Below, piece after piece: positions 35,787 through 46,549 of a stretch of DNA of 64,000 nt. The DNA is taken from contig OY987248.1 of the NCBI GenBank assembly GCA_963920765.1, positions 13,798,539 through 13,862,538 on the forward strand, in the 5' to 3' direction. The notes under the pieces are model-generated. The model made no database searches. It saw only the letters and a program-made list of their open reading frames with translations, and was not told where the DNA came from. Positions within the stretch are counted from its first letter, which is position 1; each line of letters begins with the position of its first letter. The DNA is from Ulota crispa. Taxonomy: Eukaryota > Streptophyta > Bryopsida > Orthotrichales > Orthotrichaceae. Both the position numbers and the translations under genes were made by a program.

Positions 35787-36813
35787 GTGTTCATATTTGG
35801 CAATGGTTTTTTGACGGAAAAGACTACCACGGAGTTGGATAATTGGCATCTGAGTTTAGATCATCATCTCACAAATGTTGAAGCACATGCGGTGCGAGCA
35901 TTTATTCACTTGTACCGGAATTGCTTTGCTTTTAATCTTCATAATTTGGAAGTTTATAAAGGTAAATCCATTCACATTCAGCTTGAGAATGATCATCCTA
36001 TATTCAGACGTCCTTACAAACTGAGCAGTTCTAAGAGAATTAGTGTTCAAGTTCAATGTCAAGAACTTTTTGTTGCGGATTTGATTGAGCTATCCAATGG
36101 CGAGTACGCTTGTACTACGGTGATGCCTTCTAAAAATGATATTTTTGGTAATTGAATTGAGAAGAGGATGTGTAAAATTACCGTCCGGTCAATAAAAAAA
36201 CTAAATCAGACCAATATTCTATGCCGACGCCACAAGAATTATTTGATGTAGTAGGATCAGTTTGAATCTTCAACACATTAGATTTGAGATCTGAATACCA
36301 TCAGTTGCCACTGCAATTGGAAGATTATGTGAAGATTGCATTTTGGAGAATGGATCATGATGGTAGAGATTTACTCTATCATTAGAAGTTTTTTCCTTTT
36401 GATTTTAAAAATGCACATTCTAAGTTTCAGAGGGTAATGGATTATATTTTGACTAGATTGCTATTTGCTCGATACTACATTGATGATTTTATTATTTTTA
36501 GTAATGCACATGAGGAGCATGTGAGGCATTTGCAAGTCATTTTGAGCAGTTGCATGAGTGGAGATTGTGTATGCATCATGGCAAGTGCAAATTCTTCCAT
36601 GACCGGTTGTTATACTTGAAATATATGATAGTTCTAGGGGGACTTGGTATACAACAGGCGAAGGTGGATGCTTTTGAAAAGCTTCCAATACGTTGTGATG
36701 TTCCAAAGTTGCGTGCATTTATTGGCTTAGCAAATTATTATCGCTACTTTATCAAAAACTTTAGTTTGATTGCCAAGCCTTTGACTATACTCACTAGCAA
36801 AGATCAGATTTAA
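35787..36813 (+). pseudogene. Reverse transcriptase remnant (YIDD)
   Basis: The N-terminal part (35787-36155) ends with a block equivalent to the priming region of gypsy RTs. After stops and frame changes, the palm motif Y-I-D-D is encoded at 36476-36487 (VMDYILTRLLFARYYIDD region). A connection-type block (DAFEKLPIRCDVPKLRAFIG) follows at 36665-36735. The two catalytic Asp of YIDD are intact at sequence level, but the frame is broken in several places. Confidence 0.8.
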
Positions 36814-37290
36814 ACATGGAGCCGTGAGCAGCAATTGGCTTTTGATACATTGAAGCAAAAGTTGGACTCACCACCTATGCTTCAACGTCTTGATGTCACT
36901 CGGCCTTTCCAACTGCACACGGATTGGAGTGCAATGGGATTAGGTGCAGTTTTGGCTTAGAAAGATGAGGAAGAACGGGAATATGTTATTGGCTTTGCTT
37001 CAAGGAATAACAACTTAGTAGAGTCGAACTATTTGTTTTATGAAAAAGAAGCTTTAGATGCGGTCTGGGTCACTTCATATTTTCGGCCTTATCTATATGG
37101 GCATTGATTTACATTAGTGACAGATCATCAACCTTTGAAGTGGCTTATGGAATTAGATAAATTCATCAGCAAGCTTGCTAGGTGGGCTCTATTGCTTCAA
37201 GAATATGACTTTGAGAATGTCCACCGAGCTGGTATCACTAATTTAGATGTGGATAGGCTTTCTTGCAATCCAAGTTCTTCTAACGAGGAT
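36814..37290 (+). pseudogene. RNase H remnant
   Basis: Recognisable gypsy RNase H with blocks LQRLDVTRPFQLHTDWSAMG and LVTDHQPLKWLM, and the final HRAGITNLDVDRLS. In-frame stops occur at 36958-36960 (TAG, where family members usually have Gln) and 37105-37107 (TGA, where Arg is common). Both can be explained by C-to-T change in CAG and CGA. Confidence 0.8.
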
Positions 37291-37639
37291 TTGGCTTGTG
37301 CTAAATGGCATGGGAATTGCTACAGAGAGGCAGTTCCAGACTAGCACGCAGTTGCTTATTTGACTTTGATGTCGAGCTTTGCTACTGAGGCTGCTGATCT
37401 AGGTTTGGATGATGAGCCTAATAAGTCTTAGGGTATTAGAAATGTGTAGGAGGACATAGTAATGTTGCGCAAACTCTAGCATAGATGATTTCCTATGGAT
37501 ATTTCTACCATGGAACGAGACAAAATTTACCATCGAATAGCAAGGTTCTGTTGGAATAACAACTTGTTGATTTGAGTTTGGCCGGATGGAGCTAGGTACA
37601 CAGTTCCTTGGTTGGATCAGAGAGCTTCTTTGATACGGC

Positions 37640-38500
37640 AAGTGCATGAGGACTTGGTCATTTTGAAATGCGCATGACGCATTTTATGTTGCGCAATCAG
37701 TATTAGTGGACTAGCATTTATCAGCAAGTTTCCACCTATGTTTCTTGGTGTAAGGTGTGTGTTTGACTGAGATCAAGTTTTAACACCTTATCACCACAAT
37801 TAAGGCCTTTACTAATCATGGGTTTATGTTATTGTTGGTCTTTGGACTTTGCCGGGCCATTTGTTGTCACCCCACGTGGAGCCAAATACATACTGGTGAT
37901 AGTAGAGCATTTCAGCAAATGGATTGAATTGGTTGCTTTGCCTCAAAACTCTTCAAAGTTGGCAACTATGGCATTTCTTGATCGAGTATTGGCACGCTTT
38001 GGAGCACCGGCTAAGTTTTGACAAATCAAAGTTGAAAGTTTTTAGGGGCTTTTGAGACTCTATACACTAAGACTTTAATTGATCACCGCACCACCTTTAG
38101 AGATCATCCTGAGGTGAATGGTTTGGCTGAACGAGTTGTTCAAATAGTCAAATGTGGTTTACGCAAGTATAGATTGCTTCATAAAAACCATCAGGATTGG
38201 GATTTGATGCTACTATGAATTGTCATGGATTACCGGTTTAGTAGGCAGGCATCCTTGGCCTCTTACAGCCTTTACTAGTTGCTGTATGGACGAGAGCCTA
38301 TTTTGCCTAGCTTCGTGTAAGAAAAGCTAGCTTCAGTTGTGAACTTGGATAATCCAAGTGTTTGGACTCAATGCCTACATGATTGGACTGAGTTCTTTAA
38401 GAAAGCCATACCTATAGCTTTGGAAAACTTGCACATAGCCTAACATCAAGATTTTTTGCATTATGCGCGCATTTGTAGCGGCGCTTATTGACCTTAGCTG
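37640..38500 (+). pseudogene. Integrase core remnant, second Asp altered
   Basis: DDE integrase core. The first catalytic Asp lies in SLDFAGPFVVTPRG (about 37845). VIVEHFSKWIELVALP follows, and the glutamate-bearing block HPEVNGLAERVVQIVK is near 38110-38155. At 38024-38026 the position where the family has the second catalytic Asp reads AAT (Asn), and a stop and frameshift surround it. The HHCC zinc region upstream (near 37640) is degraded. Not functional. Confidence 0.8.
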
Positions 38501-38503
38501 CGA

Positions 38504-38914
38504 ATGTTCTTTCAAGGAGATTATGTGTATTTGCAGCATAAGGCGCCTACTACATTGGATGTCAAAGCAGGATGTACCATTCTTCGCGTGAAGAATGTCT
38601 TGCTTAGTGGCATTCTCTTGTTGAAAAGCAAGGATGGGCAAGAGTGCAAGGAGCATTCTAAAAACTGTGCCCCTTATCACTTGCCCATTAATGGTACCGT
38701 GCAGTCGGAGTTGGAAGTGGTACTAGAAAAATTATCTTGTTTTGTTTGTAGAGAGAAGAAAGGCGTGGTTACTATGCTTTTGTATGACCAGTGCCAACTT
38801 GGTTGGCATATGGCATGCTTAGTTCTGCCTTTGTTGACTTTGCCTCTAGAAGATTGGATTTGTCCTCATTGTAGAAGATCTTCAGGCCAAGCTACGTCTG
38901 CGGACAAACGCTGA
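38504..38914 (+). pseudogene. Integrase C-terminal domain with PHD-finger extension
   Basis: Open 137-codon segment at the 3' end of the element's coding region. Residues 2-62 look like an integrase C-terminal domain (GDYVYLQ, then ILRVKNVLLSGILLLKSKDG). Residues 79-123 form a PHD-like pattern C-X2-C-X11-Y-X2-C-X4-H-X2-C-X14-C-X2-C, with WICPHC at the end and GWH before the fourth ligand pair. The third Cys of the C4HC3 consensus is Tyr here (TAT). PHD fingers read histone H3 tails, so an integrase fusion could target insertion to marked chromatin, in the way chromodomains do for chromoviruses. Function is inference; the finger itself is visible. Confidence 0.78.
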
Positions 38915-39264
38915 TAATCGCTTGAGGTCAAGCCTCTTATGTTCAAGATGACAATATTGCCACCTTGGTTGACTAGGCGCCAGATTTGCAATGCACAAAA
39001 TTGGACTAATGGGAGATTGAATAAGAGATTGGCACTAAAAACTTGTCAAAAGCAATTAACAATGAGGCTCATCATTGCACTTAGTCTACAATCTTTTATA
39101 CATTATTTTCATCATGTTCACTTGTCATTATCGACCGCCAACGACATTACCTTTGATGTGGATAGATGCTAAAGACTTATATTCATCTTAGCATTTGGAT
39201 CTAGCTATACTTTTAGTATAATCCTAGCTGACTCGCAGGTCTCTATTAGCCAACAATGGAAGGC

Positions 39265-39835
39265 AATTGAAAGCATATTTATATATATGGTTTTGGATTA
39301 CATTTTTGTTTTTATTTACTGTTAGCAATAATATATAATGTGTTGTATCTAGTGATATCTATTTACATGATAATTATCACGTGATGTGGTATTGTGGCTA
39401 TACCACATCGGATGTATTTCATTAGTGGATGATCTTTGTTTTTAGTAGTTTTGAGGAAAGTTAGGACCTTTGGCACCTCATTCCATTTGGCATCTCATTT
39501 GATGCCACTTAGGATTTGAAATTAGTTAAGACACATTACTTTCCTGACTTGGCATTCTTTGCCAAGTCAAGTCTTAGGAGGTGTTTTGAGAGAAATTACG
39601 CTTGTATTTTTTACCTAAGCTTATACTATCTTTCATGTTTTTCCTTGCGCTCTTGGATTCTCCCGTGACAAAGTGAGAGGTAGCTTGACTGACGCTGAAG
39701 TGTTTAGATTTTGTATCTTATCATTGAAAGCATATTTGTATATGTGTTTTTGAGTTACTTTTTTGTTTTTATTTGTTGTTAGTGATAGTACACGATGTGT
39801 TGTGTTTAGCAATATCTATTTGCACAATAAATGGC
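39265..39835. repeat. Direct repeat pair (about 110 bp) flanking the 3' LTR
   Basis: 39265-39370 and 39726-39835 both start GAAAGCATATTT and share TTTTTGTTTTTATTT and GTGTTGT, then ATATCTATTT, in the same orientation. One copy precedes and one follows the 3' LTR. A normal LTR element should not have its internal 3' sequence repeated beyond the LTR, so this implies a tandem (internal-LTR-internal) remnant or a local duplication. Confidence 0.7.
39382..39723 (+). repeat. 3' LTR
   Basis: About 342 bp from TGATGTGGTATTG to TTGTATCTTATCA, homologous to 29608-29986. It is unusual in being flanked on both sides by copies of another sequence (39265-39381 and 39724-39835). Confidence 0.78.
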
Positions 39836-40691
39836 ATCCTTCAAAACTAAATCTTTTGTTACTTGCAAAGACTATACCAATACCACACTATTGGAATTGT
39901 TATGGTTCATAGCAATTATTCCTCAACCATCAACAATAACCCTTAAATATGACCAGTAGGCCAGTAAAATAGAAGATTGCTTACCATGGAAAGAATATCC
40001 GCACATAGCATCTATCACAAGGTCAAATTCATCTTTTAGCTTTGACAATAGCTCTTTAGCTGATACAAAAGGTATTCCTAGGCTTTTCAACTAGACACAC
40101 AAAATGATCACCATCAAAAGATTATGCAACTAATTGTATGACTCAATAAAATACATAACTTTATCATGTAACAGCTACTATATCAAGTTCTCAGTGCTGA
40201 AACTGCTTTCAAACATCCAGTTTTGAATTTTCACTCAAAGATGAAAAAAACCTAAAAAAAAACTGCATTACAAGCCCATGGTATATATGCTTATTCATTT
40301 GCTTCGAATAACAGATGGAGGGTTTGTAGCCACGGTGGTACAGATGTTATGCAGCCACTAGTCCGTCTCCTCCTTTGTTACCAGGTCCACAGATTACTAA
40401 AACCCGACCATATTCTTTATTCCGTAAACCTGACACCACACCATACATCTCATCAACTAAAAAGTGGTATCAAAAATCAAGGAGGTAGATCAGAAGCGCG
40501 TCTTGTTTCAATGCCTAATCGTCCAACCAAAACATTTTATATTGAGATGCCTTCCTCATGTGTTATAGTAACTAAGATCTACACTTATTTCAAAAATGCT
40601 ATACATAATGCGCCAAGGAACATTAAACAGATACAGGAAAGTTCTTTTATGTGCTCTCGGACATGAACATCTCAAAAGGTGTTTCTAATAC

Positions 40692-43385
40692 CTCTGCAAT
40701 AGCTGCATCAAGATCTTTGAGCAGAAGCTTGTTGCTTGAGGTGCTCAAGTATTTTTGCAATTCAACAACATCCCTTTTCAAATAAGCTAAAGCAGTTCAA
40801 TACACTTTAAGAGAAAGCAAAAGTAAAGACAAGCAGTAGGCAACTTATAATAAAACAAGTGTGATAGAAACGTGATTTTACTAACCTTCCACTTTGGACG
40901 ACTCTCCATTTTTTATGCGACCTCCTTAAAAAATGATGACAAGTCAAATAACATCAATTCACAAAGCTCCAAAGCCGAATGACCAAGGGCAAGTGTAGCT
41001 GCATACTACTCCCATCCAAAACAGAAATGAATGATGTTAAAAAACATGAATGTAATATTCAAGATGTTGAAAAACACCAAGACCTCAGGGATATCAAGTC
41101 TACAATTTTGCAAGAGTAGAGAAACACTAGAGCCTCATTTGTAAGGTCCACATGGGATTGTAATCAAGAAAATAGAACTCAGATAAGGAAATACAAGCTT
41201 ACAAAGCTCCTTCAAAAGAATGAAATTTACTGTTGTTGATGTCCATCAAAGTACAAAAGCAAGCAAACATGGAGTACAAGTGCCATTGATCAAGCTTTCT
41301 ATCACTCTCATGAGATTGAGCAGATTTACCACTCAAATCTTCAGGCGGAATCTGAAATAGTCTTGTGATAAGATCCAATCTGTCACGCAATTGGCACAAA
41401 ATCTGTTCAAGTACAGTGCTGCAATCATAGATTGAAATACCTCCATTGATGTACGACAACAATCTTTGAAATATATTGGTGAGATTTGCAACTCCTCAGA
41501 ATAAAACAATCCAAGGCCATGGATTGTAGCATTTTATCCTGCCATCACCTACATGCATAGCCCCTTACAGTAAGCAAGAGTTACAAAAATGAGGTCCAAC
41601 ATGAACAAAATTGTTCCAAAGCCCAAACAGAGAGAAAACGAAGGATAATACATACGTCAAGTTTGAGGTAGCACATTCCATGAATAATGCTAAGTGTCTC
41701 ACTATGCAAAGTCTCAAAGCATAGTGTAACCAGCTTTGCAAAATACCAATTAGTAAGAGAATTGACCCTACGTGCATGACAAACACAACTAGCCCAAATT
41801 AGTAGGTCTGGCTCCTTCATAAGAAAACAAGAAACATAACAAGAAATGAGCTGAAGTGAGGCTTTCTATTGATTGCACAACAAATCAAACATAAGAAAAG
41901 CACTTTGACCATGACAAGAAATTGTCCAGAAGGCTGAATTCAAATTTTCTTTCAAAAAAACATCCATGCAGCTTGACCAAAGTAGGTCAACTTGAACGCA
42001 TAGGAAAAGAAACCCTAAAACATATCTATTACCATCTTTGTAAGTGCCTATTTTTTTCAAAAGCACTTCTAGTAGACTCTCTGGAATGAATTCATCGTCC
42101 TACACATCAAGCCCTCCTTTCTCTACAATATAAATCCTATGCATTAGATGCAAGTTTTGTTTGATATCGTCTTCTTTTATCTTTAGGAGGCAAATTTGAG
42201 AAATCAATCGTCCTTCAGAAAGAGTCTTGAAACTTAATGCAAGCTCCATCTGCAAACAAGTCAAAAATAAAATCCAAAATCAACAACATAAGCCAATCAA
42301 ACAAGCAAATGATAGGTGTTAAACAATAAGCATTAACTGAAACAATATTTAACATCATTTGAAACATACCACACAAAAAAAACCAGCTTGCTGAAGGGTA
42401 ATCTGAACAGGGACAATAGGTGAGTAGCATCTTCCTAACATAATGTAGGATATTGCTTCGTGCATTGCAACTGAACCGTAAGGATCAAAAACTCCTCCAT
42501 CAACTAAAGTGCATCATTTATTCTCCAATTTAATTTGTTGTACTTTCATTTTCCATTCTTCCACAACCTCTTCACCACTTTGAGAAGGAGGTTTTGGAAA
42601 TCCTAGAAGAGTAAAAAAGTGACTCTTGAGCTCTCAAGTCATGTTGCCTCTTTGGAGTATGATATTATCACACATAACCCCTCTAACACCTTTTTCTCCT
42701 TTTTTATAGATTGTCCATTCTTCTAAAGGCTAATCTTGTTGCTTCATCATCAAAAGGCACTTGAAATGCTGCCAAAATGCATTTGATTATAATATTATCG
42801 GAAGGATAAATATTCAAGAACAAATAATGACCAATTAGAAGCTTGCAGGCTACATTTGTCATCATATTTTGTTAAACATGCACATTGAATATAAGAATTA
42901 AATGTGGCAAAAAGAATCATCAAATTCATTACATTTCATAAATTGAAATTGTGATTTCAAACTGTTGCATACCATAATTGACATTGCGTTTAACATACCT
43001 TCACATATGGAATTTGGCAACACGATGGTAGTTTTGATTTTTCCTAGTATTTCTCTACCACTTTGATAAGAACAGAGATTTGTTCTTTTTGTTTGGCAGT
43101 GAATTTTACTAAGTAAGATTTTTTGATCTTGAGAGCTGCATCATTGGGAGGGAGATTTGTTTCTTGATTTCCAATTGGATTATCAACAAAGACAGCATTG
43201 GCTTCAGCATTTTCTTCAACACAAACATTTTTTGTTTTGACCTGAGCATTAGGGCTTACAAACATGGATTGCATTTGACAACGCCGCAATACACAAATAG
43301 GGCTAACAAGGCTATTGGATATATATGATTGTCCATACTTCTTCTTGCCTCTTCCTTTTAGAAAAGCTACCACAAAATCTGCCAT
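40692..43385 (-). pseudogene. Unidentified decayed multi-exon gene
   Basis: The minus strand has a series of gene-like segments separated by GT/AG-like borders. A possible start is ATG 43385 (MADFVVAFLKGRGKKK, open to 43047). Other blocks encode AFQVPFDDEATRLAFRRMD (near 42740), GFPKPPSQSGEEVVEEWK (near 42580), DPYGSVAMHEAISYIMLGRC (near 42440), MELALSFKTLSEGRLISQIC (near 42220) and DQWHLYSMFACFC (near 41280). A final block, NKLLLKDLDAAIAE, ends at a GT at 40692. Stops interrupt some blocks, for example before LKSHFFTLL and before CTLVDGG. I do not recognise the family. The last block could instead be an upstream exon of the YjeF_N pseudogene, since AAIAE fits that family at that splice point. 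Confidence 0.4.
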
Positions 43386-43454
43386 TGAAAGAGCAATTTG
43401 AAAAAAAACACAAAAGAGCAAAATTTTAAAAAAAAATAGCTTCCAAATGTTCAC

Positions 43455-44258
43455 TATCTATGCAAAACAAGCATGGTAAAGAACAGCATAAAAAAAAATT
43501 ATGTTCAAAAGATTTCTAAGAACTTTGAAATCCTTCCAAAGGAATTGTTGAGAGAACGCTTGATTTGCCCAGAAGACATAATTTTCTTACAATTAAGTTA
43601 AAAAGAACTTATTTTGGTTCTAAAATTTCTCATGTTAATTTTATACCGCTTGCAAAAACATAGCTTGTACAAAATTGTATCACTTGCAAAAAACTAGCTC
43701 ATTAATAAGCAAACAAAAATGTCAAACTTGCAAAGGCACGAGAGATAAAGGAAAGCCTTGATTTTCATGTATCAACCGCAAGCTTTCTAAGCTGTCAATT
43801 GGAAGTTTGGCTCTAAGCCCATCAAATCCGCTCTGCAAAAGTAATTGCCTAGACTACTCAAAGAAAGAAATTGCTTACAATTGTCTTGCTTCTCTAGGCT
43901 TGGCAAGCGTTCAATGATTCAACGATGAGTCAGGGAACCTCCAATAGAATGGAATTGCTTGCAAAATTTGAGACTTGAGATTACAAATGACTCTCTTGGT
44001 TTAGTAAGCTACACCATGACTACCATACCAAGGAACAATTCCAGGCACATAAATAACAAGCAAAAGCAACAGCTAATACAACAAATTTTAAAATTGAGTA
44101 AAATGGCATATACACTTGTAAACATGAAGCCAATACAACAAGCTCAATAGTGAATCAATATTGTGCCATTCATGAAAGAAATGTTTTGGCAAAGAACAAG
44201 AAGTACATGCGAGGCAATGAGGAGGCAGGACTTTTGCTGAGCTTGAATTGCACATTTA
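43455..44258. other. No gene seen
   Basis: AT-rich sequence between the decayed gene and the Tourist-like MITE. Short open frames only, and no repeats or RNA genes that I can support. Confidence 0.3.
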
Positions 44259-44592
44259 GGGCCGATTCAGACCAGGACGTCTACAGCAATTGGACAAAAC
44301 TATAAGCAATCTCATTGGTCAATTGCAGTGTTTTGTCCACAATGGCATTCACACCAAAACGGACGTCCAGCAAAGCAAAGTCCACATCAGCTATCACTCC
44401 CGCCAAAATTGTCGATGAAATAGTAGTGGGAAGTGGACGAGTTTGAGGTCACCTCAAGAGGTGACTTCAATCTTGTCCAAAAGACAAAACATTCTTCATA
44501 CGCATAGCAATTTTCCTCTGAAACTTATCGAACAAAACATTGGACACGAACTTTTCTCCACACGTTGTAGACATCCTGGTCTGAACCGACCC
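44259..44592. mobile_element. Tourist-like MITE (PIF/Harbinger type)
   Basis: Ends GGGCCGATTCAGACCAGGAC and, reverse-complemented from the right, GGGTCGGTTCAGACCAGGAT, a terminal inverted repeat of about 26 bp. It is flanked by TTA on both sides (44256-44258 and 44593-44595), the 3-bp T-W-A duplication typical of PIF/Harbinger. 334 bp, non-coding. Confidence 0.8.
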
Positions 44593-44602
44593 TTAGCAAA
44601 TC

Positions 44603-44825
44603 AAAAAAAGCTTCTACTAACACTGCCGTTCCTGCGACATGCCAGATGAGACGAATGGATGAAAGAGACAATCTATAGATGGATGATATTGCTTAACCTG
44701 ACCAAACAATATATGTAGAGTGCTCAACCTATCAACGTCTCGCAATATCATCCATCCATGGATCATCTCTTTCATCCATTTGTCTCATCGGGTATGTCGT
44801 AGGAATAGCAGAAGCTCTTTTTGTT
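44603..44825. mobile_element. Foldback element
   Basis: Two inverted arms of about 95 bp. Left contains GATGAGACGAATGGATGAAAG and right contains CTTTCATCCATTTGTCTCATC, and pairing extends outward to the AGCTTCT blocks and inward to GATGGATGATATTGC. The loop is short (around 44698-44735). It starts about 10 bp after the Tourist-like MITE ends. Confidence 0.65.
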
Positions 44826-46549
44826 TGCAAAGTTTGGAGTTCAAGCTCCGCGCGAGCCTCGCCTCTTTTCTACTCATCGCAACCTTGCAGGTATTTCTTG
44901 TTCTTTTGTAACACATTTGTTTTCATGTATGGCAGAATGACTTGCTCATCTTGAGTTTCTTTTTCTCTGTTAGAGCTGTGCGAGCAACTCACGAGACTCT
45001 ACCATGCCGTACAAGATTTTGACACTGCACATTTCTGCAAAACGGCGTTGATTGCAGAATCTCGTCGCTTTGGCCATCTTTTCATTCTTCTTGTGCACTT
45101 GAGACGGTCTTGTAAACTATTGTTTGTTCTGATCCTTGTTATAATTGTAGGTCTCATGTACACCTCATTCAAACCATGCGAAACCAGTTTCTCCGACTAG
45201 TTTTTTGATTTCATGTTTGTGGACACTGTTCTGCAGTGTCGAGGTGAGTTCCATTGTTCACTCTCTTGCCATGCTCTAGCTCATGGAACTGATTCATTTG
45301 ATTTGATTTGATTTTTTCAACTTGATGTTGTGCAGCATACAATGTTGATTCTGTGGAGCAAAAACTTGCTGGCTTGAAGTCTTCCAAAAACATCCATACT
45401 TCTAACGAGATTAACATCTTGGAAGTAAATCGTGTTATTTCTCCACCTTGTGACATTGCCTGTAAATTCCAATTCAGTGTGTCTACCTTCATAAAGAAAT
45501 TTGTTGATATGATTTATAAGTACCGCTGGAGGAGAAAGCCATATGCTTGAATCGTTGAACGCCTGTCAAGCCTCGTGATGTAGAGAAGCAGGACGATTGT
45601 TAGCAAAGACTTAAGCGTCTCCATTCACAGGCTCCAGAGCTGTGTTCAAGTAAGGAAAACCTAGGTCACGAAGCAAGTAATATAATGGAACTTCAAACCC
45701 CTAGAAGAAAAGGCAGATGCCACTTTCGGTGAAGAGGATAAAAGGTAGACTGCACACAAGGCACCAAGCTGCTAATAATCACAAAGTTAATTCATTAGTT
45801 GAAAATTAGCAGAGGTGGCAACGGCTGAAACCCTAGACGCTTGTTTTCGCTTCAAAGGGATATCCGGCAACACTCGCAAGCACTGTAATAGCGTGACAAA
45901 ACCCCAATCCCGAAAAGCCAAGCAAAGGGATGAGTGAAAGGGAGCGAAAGAAAGCAGTGTGCATACCTGCCCGACAGATTTTTTGATGGGTATTTAGTTG
46001 AAGTTTATAAATTGCAAACGGTTTTTTCTCATTTCACTTGGCTAGTGTTGAACTAGCAGTCGGTTCTTCCCGGAACTTGTTACTATGTATTTTAGGATTA
46101 CTGATAAAATGTCCTTGTCCTTGTGTTTCTCAGGAAGTTGTTGGCCATTTTTGGCCAGTGGATATGTGGAGGGCATGGTCCGAAGAATATTTTAGTTTGA
46201 CAACAGACTACAATTGTGATATTGCCTTGCCCAAAGTTCCTAGGCCATATGTTTATGAGAGCAGTCATTTGCTTCTTTTAATGCTTTTTGTTATGGTTTT
46301 GGATTGTTTGATCAATGGAGCTTGTTCCTTTTCTAGATAACGCTAAATAACACCTATTGCTCTACTTTTTAATTTGGATATTTTTTATTGGTCGTCTTAC
46401 ATGTTTGATATTTTTTCTTGCAATGTTGATTCTCTTAACATTGGAATTGTGAAAATTTTAAAGGTTGATTTTGAATATTCAATATTTATGCAAGTTTTGA
46501 TAGAATGTTATTATGCTGGATAGCAAGTGCAAATATTATAAGTTGTAAA
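44826..46549. other. Unassigned region with one exon-like block
   Basis: No complete gene. On the plus strand 46134-46250 is bounded by a good acceptor (TGTTTCTCAG) and a GT, and encodes 39 residues beginning EVVGHFWPVDMWRAWSEEYF. I do not recognise it and find no partner exon. 45353-45550 (+) is an open frame without motifs. GC content rises around 45580-45960, where GAAACCCTAGACGC and similar promoter/5'-UTR-like text occurs. Confidence 0.3.

Larger units (their letters stand above)
29608..39723 (+). mobile_element. Degenerate Ty3/gypsy LTR retrotransposon
   Basis: About 10.1 kb bounded by similar terminal repeats. Coding order on the plus strand is gag with zinc knuckle, aspartic protease, reverse transcriptase, RNase H, integrase. 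Protease ahead of RT and integrase last is the Ty3/gypsy order. Stops and frameshifts are scattered throughout, so it is dead. Between the 5' LTR and gag lies an unusual leader of about 2.2 kb with a GC-rich segment (30180-30990) and a minisatellite. The insertion lies in an intron of the YjeF_N pseudogene, in the opposite orientation. I could not assign a primer-binding site; sequence after the 5' LTR reads CTTGGCAAAAAATC. No matching target duplication is evident, perhaps because the right border is rearranged. Confidence 0.9.
29062..40429 (-). pseudogene. YjeF_N (NAD(P)HX epimerase / PPOX-type) pseudogene, split by a retrotransposon
   Basis: YjeF_N enzymes epimerise damaged NAD(P)H hydrate; in plants the domain is usually fused ahead of a PNP oxidase. 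Four exons are recognisable on the minus strand: 40429-40263 (VLVICGPGNKGGDGLVAA, the nucleotide-binding motif), 40090-39985 (DEFDLVIDAMCGYSFHG), 29534-29371 (LVVVDIPFDWHV) and 29250-29062 (VSLTAPKLYAKLF, then SGRFVPP). Phases agree across the roughly 10 kb gap: exon 2 ends with one base, exon 3 starts with two. Damage: an in-frame TAA at 40349-40347, an apparent one-base deletion just after the exon-1 acceptor, and loss of the donor after 40263 (CAG is followed by a T-run). The LTR retrotransposon 29608-39723 lies between exons 2 and 3. No PNP-oxidase domain is visible downstream. Identity is from family motifs; start unknown. Confidence 0.85.

Noticed and set aside
38504..38914. Reading the segment as a stand-alone host PHD gene
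   Set aside because: It continues directly from the integrase region in the same orientation, starts with integrase C-terminal-like sequence, and shares the element's decay.
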